Positions 36,560-46,309 of a stretch of 64,000 bases of DNA are shown here, piece by piece (position 1 is the stretch's first letter; each line of letters starts with the position of its first letter). This DNA comes from Aquabacterium sp. Its GTDB lineage: Bacteria > Pseudomonadota > Gammaproteobacteria > Burkholderiales > Burkholderiaceae_C. The translations under genes and the position numbers were made by a program. The stretch spans positions 1 through 64,000 of the forward strand of contig JAKLLB010000006.1 in assembly GCA_023150345.1 (NCBI GenBank), written 5' to 3'. Under the pieces are notes generated by a model. The model saw nothing but the letters and a program-made list of their open reading frames with translations. It was not told where the DNA came from and made no database searches.

Positions 36560-37822
36560 ATGAACACCCAACCGCATCTTCCAGGCTCCGAGCCGCGACC
36601 GCTGTCGATGACCGGCTGGCGCCGTCGCCTGGCGATACTGATGAGCAACGGGCGCAACGAGGGCCCGCCGGACCTCGACGAGTTATGGCGCGACTTCAAT
36701 CGCAAGCTTGGCGGGCTTTTCGGCGGCCGAGGGGGATCGGGCAGGCCACCCGAGTCGCGAGGCGACGGGCCGTCGTTCCAGCCTGACATGAAGAGCGCGG
36801 GCGTCGGCGTCGGCTTGATCGGCGTGGTTGTTGCGCTCATCTGGGCTGGCAGCGGCTTCTTCATCGTCCAGGAAGGCCAGCAGGCCATCATCACGACATT
36901 CGGTCGCTACTCGAACACCGTCGACGCCGGCTTCCAATGGCGGTTGCCGTACCCGATTCAGGAACAGGAGACGATTCCGGTCACCCAACTGCGCACGATG
37001 GAAGTGGGGCGCAACAGCATCGGTCAAACCACAGGGTTGCGCGACTCGTCGATGCTCACGCAGGACGAGAACATCATCGACATCCGGTTCACGGTGCAAT
37101 ACCGCCTGAAGGATGCCAAGAGTTATCTCTTCGAGAATCGCGATCCGGACAAGGCCGTCGAACAGGCCAGCGAGTCCGCAGTGCGGGAGATCGTCGGCCG
37201 CAGTCAGGTCGACTCGGTGCTATACGAGCAGCGCGACGCCATTGCCACTGACCTGGTGAAGTCCATTCAATTGCAGCTCGATCGGCTCAAGGCCGGCATC
37301 CTGATCGTGAACGTCAACGTGGGCAGCGTGCAGGTGCCCGAGCAGGTGCAGGCCGCCTTCAACGACGCGGTGAAGGCCGGCGCGGACCGCGATCGGTTCA
37401 AGAACGAAGGACAGGCATACGCGAGCGATGTCGTTCCAAAGGCGCGCGGTCTGGCAGCGCGCCTGCGTGAGGAGGCCGAGGGCTACCGCCAGCGAGTGAT
37501 CGCGCAAGCCGAGGGTGATGCGCAGCGTTTCCGCTCGGTGTTGGGTGAGTACCAGAAGGCGCCTGCGGTCACTCGCGATCGCTTGTACATCGACACCATG
37601 CAGCAGGTCTACAGCAACGTGAGCAAGGTGATGGTTGATTCACGATCAGGTTCGAACCTGCTCTACTTGCCGCTGGACAAGCTGATGCAGCAGACCACAG
37701 CGCCCGCTACCGCTGCCGCCCCCGCGGCACCGGGACTGCCCGCCGAGGGCGGCACGGTGTTCGGCAGCCCCGATGCGCGCGCGCGTGACAGCGCCCGTAG
37801 CCGCGACCGCGACGGTCGCTGA
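36560..37822 (+). CDS. hflK: FtsH modulator HflK
   Basis: SPFH-family membrane protein that, with HflC, forms a cage round the FtsH protease. 420 residues from ATG 36560. The N-terminal about 27 residues precede the usual start-like MSNGRNEGPPDLDELWRD, so ATG 36641 is an alternative. One membrane helix is at about 78-100 (VGVGLIGVVVALIWAGSGFF). The SPFH domain runs about 100-300, followed by a helical region ARGLAARLREEAEGYRQRV. The C-terminal 50 residues are Ala/Pro/Arg-rich. Confidence 0.95.
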   Translation: MNTQPHLPGSEPRPLSMTGWRRRLAILMSNGRNEGPPDLDELWRDFNRKLGGLFGGRGGSGRPPESRGDGPSFQPDMKSAGVGVGLIGVVVALIWAGSGFFIVQEGQQAIITTFGRYSNTVDAGFQWRLPYPIQEQETIPVTQLRTMEVGRNSIGQTTGLRDSSMLTQDENIIDIRFTVQYRLKDAKSYLFENRDPDKAVEQASESAVREIVGRSQVDSVLYEQRDAIATDLVKSIQLQLDRLKAGILIVNVNVGSVQVPEQVQAAFNDAVKAGADRDRFKNEGQAYASDVVPKARGLAARLREEAEGYRQRVIAQAEGDAQRFRSVLGEYQKAPAVTRDRLYIDTMQQVYSNVSKVMVDSRSGSNLLYLPLDKLMQQTTAPATAAAPAAPGLPAEGGTVFGSPDARARDSARSRDRDGR

Positions 37823-37837
37823 CAGGAGTCACCTCTC

Positions 37838-38746
37838 ATGAACCGTATCGGGCTCATCGTGGCCACGGTGCTTGCGGCGCTGATGCTGGCGTCGTCCACG
37901 ATGTTCGTCGTCAAGCAGACGCAAGTTGGCGTGGTGTACGCGCTGGGCGAAATCCGCGAAGTCGTCTCCGAGCCGGGCTTGAAGTTCAAGCTTCCCCCGC
38001 CACTGCAGAATGTGGTCTTTCTCGACAAGCGCATCCAGACGCTCGACAGCCCGGAGACGCGACCCATCTTCACCGCCGAGAAGAAGAGCCTGGTGATCGA
38101 TTGGCTCGTCAAGTGGCGCATCACCGAGCCGCGGCAATTCATTCGCAACAACGGTACCGATATCCGCAACCTCGAGTCGCGGCTGAGTCCGGTCGTCCAG
38201 GCCGCCTTCAACGAGGAGATCACGCGCCGCACGGTTCGTGGCGTGCTGTCGGCCGAACGCGACAAGGTGATGCAGGATGTGCGCAACCGCCTCGTTGACG
38301 AGGCGAAGGCGTTCGGCGTCGAGATTGTCGATGTCCGGATCAAGCGGGTCGACTTCGTGGCTGACATCACCGACAGCGTGTACCGTCGGATGCAATCCGA
38401 GCGGCAGCAGGTCGCCAACGAGTTGCGCTCGCAGGGCTCGGCCGAGGGCGAGAAAATCAAGGCCGATGCCGACAAGCAGCGCGAAGTCATTCTGGCGGAG
38501 GCCTACCGCGATGCCCAGAAGGTCAAGGGCGAGGGCGATGCACGGGCCTCGGCGTTGTATGCCGACGCATTCGGTCGAGATCCTCAGTTCGCGCAGTTCT
38601 ATCGCAGTCTTGAGGCCTACCGGACGTCGTTCCGCAACCGAAACGATGTCATGGTGGTTGACCCTTCGAGCGAGTTCTTCAAGGCGATGCGTGCGGGCGG
38701 GCCGGCGGCGCCGCCAGCGGCGGGTACCGGCAACGGTAAGCGCTGA
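37838..38746 (+). CDS. hflC: FtsH modulator HflC
   Basis: Partner of HflK. 302 residues. N-terminal membrane helix at about 4-26 (IGLIVATVLAALMLASSTMF). The SPFH domain follows, with LDKRIQTLDSPETRPIFTAE near 61-80. A helical stretch GSAEGEKIKADADKQREVIL lies near 200, and DPQFAQFYRSLEAYRTSF is near 248. It is 15 bp after hflK, with AGGAG before ATG. Confidence 0.96.
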   Translation: MNRIGLIVATVLAALMLASSTMFVVKQTQVGVVYALGEIREVVSEPGLKFKLPPPLQNVVFLDKRIQTLDSPETRPIFTAEKKSLVIDWLVKWRITEPRQFIRNNGTDIRNLESRLSPVVQAAFNEEITRRTVRGVLSAERDKVMQDVRNRLVDEAKAFGVEIVDVRIKRVDFVADITDSVYRRMQSERQQVANELRSQGSAEGEKIKADADKQREVILAEAYRDAQKVKGEGDARASALYADAFGRDPQFAQFYRSLEAYRTSFRNRNDVMVVDPSSEFFKAMRAGGPAAPPAAGTGNGKR

Positions 38747-38758
38747 GGGCGCCGGGGC

Positions 38759-38944
38759 ATGCCGGAGTTGCTGCTGGGCGCGCTGGGCCTGATGCTGGTG
38801 GTCGAGGGGCTGCTGCCTTTCCTGGCGCCTGGAGTTTGGCGGCGCGCGTTTCAGGCGGCGTTGTCGCTGACCGATGGTCAACTCCGCTTCATCGGACTGA
38901 CCAGCATGATCGTGGGTCTGCTGGTGCTCATGTTCTGGCGCTGA
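38759..38944 (+). CDS. DUF2065 small membrane protein
   Basis: 61 residues with two hydrophobic helices (about 3-22 and 42-60) joined by a short amphipathic segment LAPGVWRRAFQAALSLTDGQ. This is the DUF2065 pattern (YjeT in E. coli), found right after hflC in many proteobacteria. It may contribute to the HflKC complex, but no function is established to my knowledge. ATG 38759 follows hflC by 12 bp. Confidence 0.85.
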   Translation: MPELLLGALGLMLVVEGLLPFLAPGVWRRAFQAALSLTDGQLRFIGLTSMIVGLLVLMFWR

Positions 38945-38969
38945 CTGCCGCGGGGCGGCCCGGTAGAAT
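38941..38969 (+). promoter_or_regulatory. Candidate promoter of hisZ-purA
   Basis: A -35-like CTGACT (38941-38946, 4 of 6) and a -10 TAGAAT (38964-38969, 5 of 6) lie 17 bp apart, just after the DUF2065 gene. The start of hisZ lies 18-27 bp downstream, so the leader would be very short. Confidence 0.45.
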
Positions 38970-38987
38970 GCCGCTTTTAACCGCCCG

Positions 38988-40169
38988 GTGTCGTTCATGA
39001 CTTCAGCCTGGCTGCTGCCCGAGCACATCGCCGATGTGCTTCCATCCGAGGCGCGGCGTATCGAGGAACTGCGGCGTCAGCTGCTCGAGCGCGCCGGCAG
39101 CTACGGTTTCGAGCTGGTCATTCCACCACTGCTCGAGCATCTGGAGTCGCTGCTGACTGGCGCTGGACACGCCCTGGATCTGCGCACGTTCAAGCTCGTC
39201 GATCAGCTCAGCGGGCGCACGCTCGGATTGCGTGCGGACGCCACGCCACAGGTCGCCCGAATCGACGCCCACCTGCTCAACCGCAAGGGCGTCGCGCGGC
39301 TGTGCTACTGTGGGCCGGTGCTGCACACCCGCCCGCAGGCGGCGCACGCGACCCGCGAGCCGCTGCAGTTGGGCGCGGAGATTTACGGGCATCCGGGGTT
39401 GGAGGCCGACTTCGAGATCCAGGAACTCGCGCTCGACTGCCTGGGTGCGGCGGGCGTGTCGGCGCCGGTGATCGACATGTCGGATGTGCGCGTCCTTCGG
39501 GCCGCGTTGTCTGGGGTCGCGCTGGAGTCGGCCGCTCTGGATGAGGTGGTGGCGGCCCTGGCGGCAAAGGATGCGCCGGCATTGCGAAGTCTGGCGCGTG
39601 GTTGGCCGACCGCTGCGAGGCGCGCGATCGAGATCCTCCCCGAGCTCTACGGCGATTTTGCGGTGCTCGATCGAGCGTCCACCGAACTGGGCAGCGGCGC
39701 AGGCATCGTGAAGGCGCTCGCCGATTTGCGCTGGCTGGCCACGCAAGTCAACCGGGCGCATCCGACGGCGCATGTCGGGTTCGATCTCGCCGACATGGGT
39801 GGGTATGGCTACTACAGTGGCGTGCGCTTTGCCATATATGCGCATGGCGCTGCCGATGCCGTGTTGCGGGGGGGGCGCTACGACGAAGTCGGCGCCGTCT
39901 TCGGTCGCAACCGACCGGCAGTTGGCTTCAGCACCGACCTCAAGGTGCTGGCCGAGCTCCTGGCGCCGGAATTGCCTCGGCGCGCGGTGCGTGCCCCGTG
40001 GAGCGAAGAGATATCGCTGCGAGCGGTCGTGCGCCGCCTGAGGGAGCAGGGCGAGACGGTTGTGTACGCCCTGCCCGGGCACGAGCACGAGGGCGAGGAG
40101 TACGCCTGCGACCGCGAACTGGTGGCTCGCAATGGCAGCTGGGAAATGCAGGACTTGCCGGCACGCTGA
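38988..40169 (+). CDS. hisZ: ATP phosphoribosyltransferase regulatory subunit HisZ
   Basis: HisRS-like paralogue that activates the short-form HisG in histidine synthesis. 393 residues from GTG 38988; ATG 38997 ([20 protein letters not shown]) is equally possible. Class II synthetase-like motifs: [20 protein letters not shown] and [29 protein letters not shown] takes the place of the HisRS His-A signature. No anticodon-binding domain at the C-terminus. hisG is not in the window. It precedes purA, a pairing common in betaproteobacteria. Confidence 0.94.
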   Translation: MSFMTSAWLLPEHIADVLPSEARRIEELRRQLLERAGSYGFELVIPPLLEHLESLLTGAGHALDLRTFKLVDQLSGRTLGLRADATPQVARIDAHLLNRKGVARLCYCGPVLHTRPQAAHATREPLQLGAEIYGHPGLEADFEIQELALDCLGAAGVSAPVIDMSDVRVLRAALSGVALESAALDEVVAALAAKDAPALRSLARGWPTAARRAIEILPELYGDFAVLDRASTELGSGAGIVKALADLRWLATQVNRAHPTAHVGFDLADMGGYGYYSGVRFAIYAHGAADAVLRGGRYDEVGAVFGRNRPAVGFSTDLKVLAELLAPELPRRAVRAPWSEEISLRAVVRRLREQGETVVYALPGHEHEGEEYACDRELVARNGSWEMQDLPAR

Positions 40170-41555
<1,386 letters not shown>

Positions 41556-41569
41556 AACGGAGCAACGAG

Positions 41570-42091
41570 ATGCTGACCGACGACGGCAAGCACCTGTATG
41601 TGTCGTGGGACGAATACCACCTGCTGATCGAGCGCCTGGCGCTGCGGGTGGCGGCCTCGGGCTGGGAGTTCGATCAGATCCTGTGCCTGGCACGCGGCGG
41701 CATGAGACCTGGCGACGTGATCTCGCGCGTGTTCGACAAGCCGTTGGCCATCATGTCGACCAGTTCCTATCGTGCCGAGGCAGGCACGATCCAGGGGCGG
41801 CTGGACATGGCGAAGTACATCACCATGCCCAAGGGGGAACTTGCCGGTCGGGTGCTGCTGGTCGATGACCTGGCCGACTCCGGCATCACCCTTCGAGCCG
41901 TGGTCGATCGACTGCGGGGTGTGCCGGCGATTCGTGAGCTCCGCTCGGCCGTGATCTGGGTAAAAGGGGTCTCCAGCTACACGCCGGATTACTACGTCGA
42001 GATGCTGCCGACCAGCCCGTGGATACACCAGCCGTTCGAGGAGTACGACAATCTGCGTCCCGATGGGTTGGCGCGCAAGTTCGCCGTTTGA
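41570..42091 (+). CDS. Phosphoribosyltransferase
   Basis: 173 residues from ATG 41570, after GGAGCAACGAG. Type I PRT fold: the PRPP motif VLLVDDLADSGITL is at 96-109, and an N-terminal ARGGMRPGDVISRVF is typical of xanthine-guanine-like and related purine PRTs. Its place directly after purA (14 bp) fits purine salvage, and a hypoxanthine/guanine substrate is the simplest guess, but the hood region that sets specificity is not diagnostic. Confidence 0.88.
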   Translation: MLTDDGKHLYVSWDEYHLLIERLALRVAASGWEFDQILCLARGGMRPGDVISRVFDKPLAIMSTSSYRAEAGTIQGRLDMAKYITMPKGELAGRVLLVDDLADSGITLRAVVDRLRGVPAIRELRSAVIWVKGVSSYTPDYYVEMLPTSPWIHQPFEEYDNLRPDGLARKFAV

Positions 42092-42236
42092 GGCGATGAG
42101 CGCCGCCGTGTCGGATTGGCACGGGTCTCGCGGTCGAGCGTCGGGGTCATGCGGGGTTCTCGCCGGAACTCGATGGCAGCACGTGTACGTTGCCATCGTG
42201 CGCGATCAAGGCGCGCGCATCGGGCGCACAAAACAA

Positions 42237-42266
42237 GAAAGGCCGGAACATGTGTGCCGGCCTTTC
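42237..42266 (-). terminator. Terminator of tRNA-Leu(CAG)
   Basis: A 10-bp perfect stem, GAAAGGCCGG (42237-42246) with CCGGCCTTTC (42257-42266). Read on the minus strand it is followed by TTGTTTTG, fitting a terminator 36 bp after tRNA-Leu. On the plus strand the flank is not T-rich beyond the stem, yet the hairpin could also help end the purA transcript. Confidence 0.65.
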
Positions 42267-42301
42267 AAGGATTCCGCTCAATCGCGGGTACGTTCTGAAT
42301 G

Positions 42302-42386
<85 letters not shown>

Positions 42387-42402
42387 AGGTACTGAAGCTA
42401 GG

Positions 42403-42432
42403 AGTATAGCATCAAGACAACAAAACAAACAA
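42403..42432 (-). promoter_or_regulatory. Promoter of tRNA-Leu(CAG)
   Basis: On the minus strand, -35 TTGTTT (42432-42427) and -10 TATACT (42408-42403, 5 of 6) are 18 bp apart; the tRNA begins 16 bp after the -10. The whole promoter lies within the 72 bp between the tRNA and the rnr ATG, so the divergent rnr leader starts in or before this promoter. Confidence 0.65.
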
Positions 42433-42458
42433 GTGCGCCGCCGCTGGGCGCGGCGCTG

Positions 42459-44681
42459 ATGAGTGAGATCGATGGCACGGTGACAGGCCATCGCGATGGC
42501 CATGGTTTCGTCAAGCGCGACGACGGCGAGGCCGACATTTACCTGTCTGCCCAGGAGATGCGCGCGGTTCTGCACGGTGACCGCGTGCGGGTGCGCGTGG
42601 TTCGATATGACCGCAAGGGCCGCCCTGAGGGACGCGTGCTCGACATCGTCGAGCGGCGTCGCGTGCCCATCATCGGGAGGCTCCTGCACGAGAACGGTGT
42701 CTGGCTGGTCGCGCCGGAGGACCGCCGCTTCGGGCAGGACATCATCGTGCCCAAGAACGCCACGGCCAATGCCACGGTGGGGCAGGTGGTTGCGATCGAA
42801 TTGACCGAGCCGCCTTCGATGTACTCGCAGCCGGTTGGACGCGTCACTGAGGTGTTGGGCGAGATCGACGATCCCGGAATGGAGATCGAGATCGCAGTGC
42901 GCAAGTTCGAAGTTCCGCACCGCTTCTCACCTGAGACGCTGGCCCAGGCCGCCGCGCTGCCCGAGCGCATACGGCCGGTCGATCGACGCCAGCGCATCGA
43001 CCTGACCGATGTGCCGCTGGTGACGATCGACGGTGAGGATGCGCGCGACTTCGACGATGCGGTGTATTGCGAGCCCTACAAGCGTGGCAGGGGCAAGACC
43101 GCGGTCCAGGGCTGGCGGCTGTTGGTGGCAATTGCCGATGTCAGCCATTACGTCAAGCCAGGCGAGTCGCTGGACGCCGATGCATACGAGCGGGCTACTT
43201 CGGTGTACTTCCCGCGGCGCGTGATTCCCATGCTGCCCGAGAAGCTTTCGAACGGGCTGTGTTCGCTGAATCCCGACGAAGAGCGCCTGTGCATGGTCTG
43301 CGACATGGTGGTCGACGCCGGAGGCGACATCGAGGCCTATCAGTTCTATCCTGCGGTGATGCGCTCTCATGCGCGCCTGACCTACACGGAGGTTGCTGCG
43401 ATCCTTGGCAACACGCGCGGCGGCGAGGCCCAGCGCCGGGGCGCGCTGGTGCCGCACCTGCTGAATCTGCACGATGTCTATCGCGCGCTGCTCAAGCACC
43501 GTGGCACCCGAGGTGCGGTCGACTTCGAGACGACGGAGACGCAGATCATCTGCGACGAGCGTGGTCGCATCGAGAAGATCGTTCCCCGCACCAGGACCGA
43601 GGCCCACCGGCTGATCGAGGAGGCCATGCTGGCGGCCAACGTGTGTGCTGCCGGCTTTATCGAGGCGCACCAGCACGCCGCGCTGTACCGCGTGCATGAG
43701 GGGCCGACCCCTGAGAAGCGCCTGACCCTCCAAAACTACCTCAAGTCGCTGGGTTTGGGTTTTCCGCTGAGCGACGAGCCGCGGCCGGGTGAGTTGCAGG
43801 CCATTGCACAGGCGACGAAAGATCGTGTGGACGCAGCGCAGATCCACTCGATGCTGCTGCGTTCGATGCAGCAGGCCATCTACACGGCCACCAACAGTGG
43901 GCACTTCGGGCTGGCATATGAGGCCTATACGCACTTCACCAGCCCGATCCGACGCTATCCAGACCTGCTCGTCCATCGTGTGATCAAGGCGCTGCTCCAC
44001 GGGCGGCGCTATCACCTGGCCGGTAGTGCGGTCGACGAGCCGGCGGCAGTTCCGCCGCCGGGCCGCAAGGTGCCTGCCGCCAAATCAGACCGACGCGTCG
44101 CCGTGCCCAGCCATGAAACCGAGTTGTGGGAAGCCGCCGGCGCGCACTGCAGTGCCAACGAGCGTCGCGCCGATGAAGCGTCACGCGACGTCGAGGCCTG
44201 GCTCAAGTGCCGCTTCATGCGTGACCATCTGGGCGAGGAGTACGCAGGCACGGTGAGCGCCGCGACCGGTTTCGGCATCTTCGTCACGCTCGACGAGCTC
44301 TACGTCGAGGGTCTGGTTCACATCACCGAACTGGGCGGCGAGTACTTCCGCTTCGATGAAGCGCGCCAGGAGCTGCGTGGCGAGCGCAGCGGCGTCCGCT
44401 ATGCGGTGGGCACCCGGGTGCGCGTGCAAGTGAGCCGCGTTGATCTCGACAGCCGACGCATCGACTTCCGCATCGTGCGCGAAGAGTCGGGCGAAGCTCT
44501 GTTGACGCGGACGCGACGCACCGGCGCAGCCGAGCAGGAGTTGGCCGATGTGAAGGTCCGCGATCGCGCCACCAAGGCGGCACGAACTCGGGCGGTGTCT
44601 GCCAAGGCGACAGCAGGCAAGTCTCGCGCGGCGCGACCGAAAGCCGCGGCGAGCGCACCGCGAGGGCGCAAGGCTCGATGA
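42459..44681 (+). CDS. rnr: Ribonuclease R, form without N-terminal winged helix
   Basis: 3'-5' exoribonuclease of the RNB family that degrades structured RNA. 740 residues from ATG 42459. The reading upstream contains no start codon before an in-frame stop at 42399, so the usual N-terminal helix-turn-helix of RNase R is truly missing; the protein opens directly with the first cold-shock-type domain (GTVTGHRDGHGFVKRDDGE). The RNB catalytic aspartates lie in DGEDARDFDDA (191-201). Between RNB and S1 is an extra Pro/Ala-rich stretch of about 35 residues (near 525-560). The S1 domain is about 590-675 (EEYAGTVSAATGFGIFVTLD). A Lys/Arg/Ala tail follows. No promoter on the plus strand is clear. Confidence 0.94.
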   Translation: MSEIDGTVTGHRDGHGFVKRDDGEADIYLSAQEMRAVLHGDRVRVRVVRYDRKGRPEGRVLDIVERRRVPIIGRLLHENGVWLVAPEDRRFGQDIIVPKNATANATVGQVVAIELTEPPSMYSQPVGRVTEVLGEIDDPGMEIEIAVRKFEVPHRFSPETLAQAAALPERIRPVDRRQRIDLTDVPLVTIDGEDARDFDDAVYCEPYKRGRGKTAVQGWRLLVAIADVSHYVKPGESLDADAYERATSVYFPRRVIPMLPEKLSNGLCSLNPDEERLCMVCDMVVDAGGDIEAYQFYPAVMRSHARLTYTEVAAILGNTRGGEAQRRGALVPHLLNLHDVYRALLKHRGTRGAVDFETTETQIICDERGRIEKIVPRTRTEAHRLIEEAMLAANVCAAGFIEAHQHAALYRVHEGPTPEKRLTLQNYLKSLGLGFPLSDEPRPGELQAIAQATKDRVDAAQIHSMLLRSMQQAIYTATNSGHFGLAYEAYTHFTSPIRRYPDLLVHRVIKALLHGRRYHLAGSAVDEPAAVPPPGRKVPAAKSDRRVAVPSHETELWEAAGAHCSANERRADEASRDVEAWLKCRFMRDHLGEEYAGTVSAATGFGIFVTLDELYVEGLVHITELGGEYFRFDEARQELRGERSGVRYAVGTRVRVQVSRVDLDSRRIDFRIVREESGEALLTRTRRTGAAEQELADVKVRDRATKAARTRAVSAKATAGKSRAARPKAAASAPRGRKAR

Positions 44682-44690
44682 GTTGGTGCG

Positions 44691-44714
44691 CGACCCGACG
44701 TGCCGCGGGTCGCG
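44691..44714. terminator. Hairpin between convergent rnr and nnr genes
   Basis: GCGACCCG (44691-44698) pairs with CGGGTCGC (44707-44714), 8-nt loop, no T-run. It lies in the 42-bp gap between the rnr stop and the stop of the minus-strand gene, so it may help end both messages. Moderate strength only. Confidence 0.4.
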
Positions 44715-44723
44715 GCCGGTGCG

Positions 44724-46238
44724 TCACCCAGGGGCGACCAAGTGCCCGATCAGTTCAGCGGCGCGCATCGTGTGATTGCCGGGTGCCCGGTCGGCTGCGT
44801 GCCCGTGCAGCCAGGCGGCGTCCATGGCGACCTCGACGCTATCGTCCGATGCGCGCGTGGCCCAGGTGCCGCCCAGCCAACCGGCCAACACGTCGCCTGT
44901 TCCCGCGGTTCCCAGCCGGGCATTGCCGGTTGGGTTGATTCGAAGGGGCACTCCCGGAAGCGGGCCTGCAGTCACGGTGCCCGAGCCCTTGAGCAGCACG
45001 GTGCAGGACATGTCATGCGCCAAGGAGCGCGCGGCACCGAGGCGGTCGGCCTGAACATGCGCTGCGGTGCTGCGCAGCAGGCGCGCGGCCTCCAGCGGAT
45101 GTGGAGTCAGAACGCTGGGCAGGCCCCGTGCGGCGCGGCCACGCAGCGCACGCTTCAGGGCGGGGGACGCGGCAATGGCGTTGAGGGCGTCGGCATCGAG
45201 CACCAGCCGTGCGGCACGGTGGATGACGGCTGGAAGAGCGGCTGCGATGGCGTCACCGCCACCACACCCACACACGACGGTGGCCGCTGCCAAATGGGCC
45301 GGCGCGGTGGCGGAATCGAACGGCCGCAGCATCAGCTCCGGCCACGTTGAATCGATCGACATGGCGGCGGAGTCCAACAGCGCCAAGTAGACGCGGCCGG
45401 CGCCGGCGGCCAGCGCGGCTCTTGCCGCCAGAACCGCGGCGCCAACCATCCCGGCTGCACCGCCGATCACGCGGACATCGCCGAAGCTGCCCTTGTGCTG
45501 GCTGTGCAGCCGCGGCGCCGCGTGCGGCGGCGCACCGAGCCAGGCGTCTGGTGGTGTGGAATCGTCCACTCCGAGCCGCGCCAGCCAGATCGTTCCGGCA
45601 TGGTCGCGCCCGTGGTGGGTGAACAGGCCCGGCTTGAGCGTGAGCATCGCGAGTGTGTGGGAGGCACGCACGGCCGATCCGCCGATCACGCTGCCCGTAT
45701 CGGCCGCCAGGCCCGACGGCACATCGGCGGCGAGGACGGGCGCGCCGTGCGTGCCGTTGATGGCGTCGATTGCGGCAGCGATCGCACCCTCGGGTGGTCG
45801 GTTGGCCCCGATGCCCAGCACTGCATCGATCACCAGATCGACCGCGCCTGCGGATGGCGCGGCAGGCACCGCGGCTTCGAGGCCCACGCCGGCCTCACGC
45901 GCCATGGCCAGCGCGCGTGCAGCGTCGGCAGACGGACTGTGATCGCCGGGCAACACGCTCGCGCGTACGCGCCAACCGCAACTGGCAAGCTCGGCCGCCG
46001 CCACCAAGCCGTCGCCGCCATTGTTCCCTGGTCCGCACACGACCCACGCGCTGTGCGCTCGAGGCGCGATCGCGACGGCCAGCCGCGCCAGGCAGGCGCC
46101 GGCACGCTTCATCAACGTGAATTCCGGAACCGTCGCCAACGCATTGCGCTCGATGGTGCGTGTATTGGCCACGCCATGCAGCGACCAACCCCGCCGGGAT
46201 GGCAACACGCGGTCAACGAGCAGTGCGGGCGGTTGCAT
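44724..46238 (-). CDS. nnr: Bifunctional NAD(P)H-hydrate epimerase / dehydratase
   Basis: Repairs damaged NAD(P)HX. 504 residues from ATG 46236-46238; a TTG at 46311-46313 overlapping the upstream stop would add 25. The N-terminal epimerase (YjeF_N) domain has VVCGPGNNGGDGLVAAAELA near 67-86. The C-terminal ADP/ATP-dependent dehydratase (carbohydrate-kinase-like) domain has GTAGTGDVLAGWLGG near 455, bearing the catalytic GxGD Asp. Third gene of a minus-strand operon after amidase and D-amino-acid dehydrogenase, 71 bp after the latter. The epimerase domain was recognised by motif; no long signal sequence is present. Confidence 0.92.
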   Translation of the reverse strand: MQPPALLVDRVLPSRRGWSLHGVANTRTIERNALATVPEFTLMKRAGACLARLAVAIAPRAHSAWVVCGPGNNGGDGLVAAAELASCGWRVRASVLPGDHSPSADAARALAMAREAGVGLEAAVPAAPSAGAVDLVIDAVLGIGANRPPEGAIAAAIDAINGTHGAPVLAADVPSGLAADTGSVIGGSAVRASHTLAMLTLKPGLFTHHGRDHAGTIWLARLGVDDSTPPDAWLGAPPHAAPRLHSQHKGSFGDVRVIGGAAGMVGAAVLAARAALAAGAGRVYLALLDSAAMSIDSTWPELMLRPFDSATAPAHLAAATVVCGCGGGDAIAAALPAVIHRAARLVLDADALNAIAASPALKRALRGRAARGLPSVLTPHPLEAARLLRSTAAHVQADRLGAARSLAHDMSCTVLLKGSGTVTAGPLPGVPLRINPTGNARLGTAGTGDVLAGWLGGTWATRASDDSVEVAMDAAWLHGHAADRAPGNHTMRAAELIGHLVAPG

Positions 46239-46309
46239 GGCCGGATTGTGCGACGTGCAGGCTCTTACGGCGTTCAGGCGCCGCCGGCGGCTGGCAGGCA
46301 GCGCCGGAT

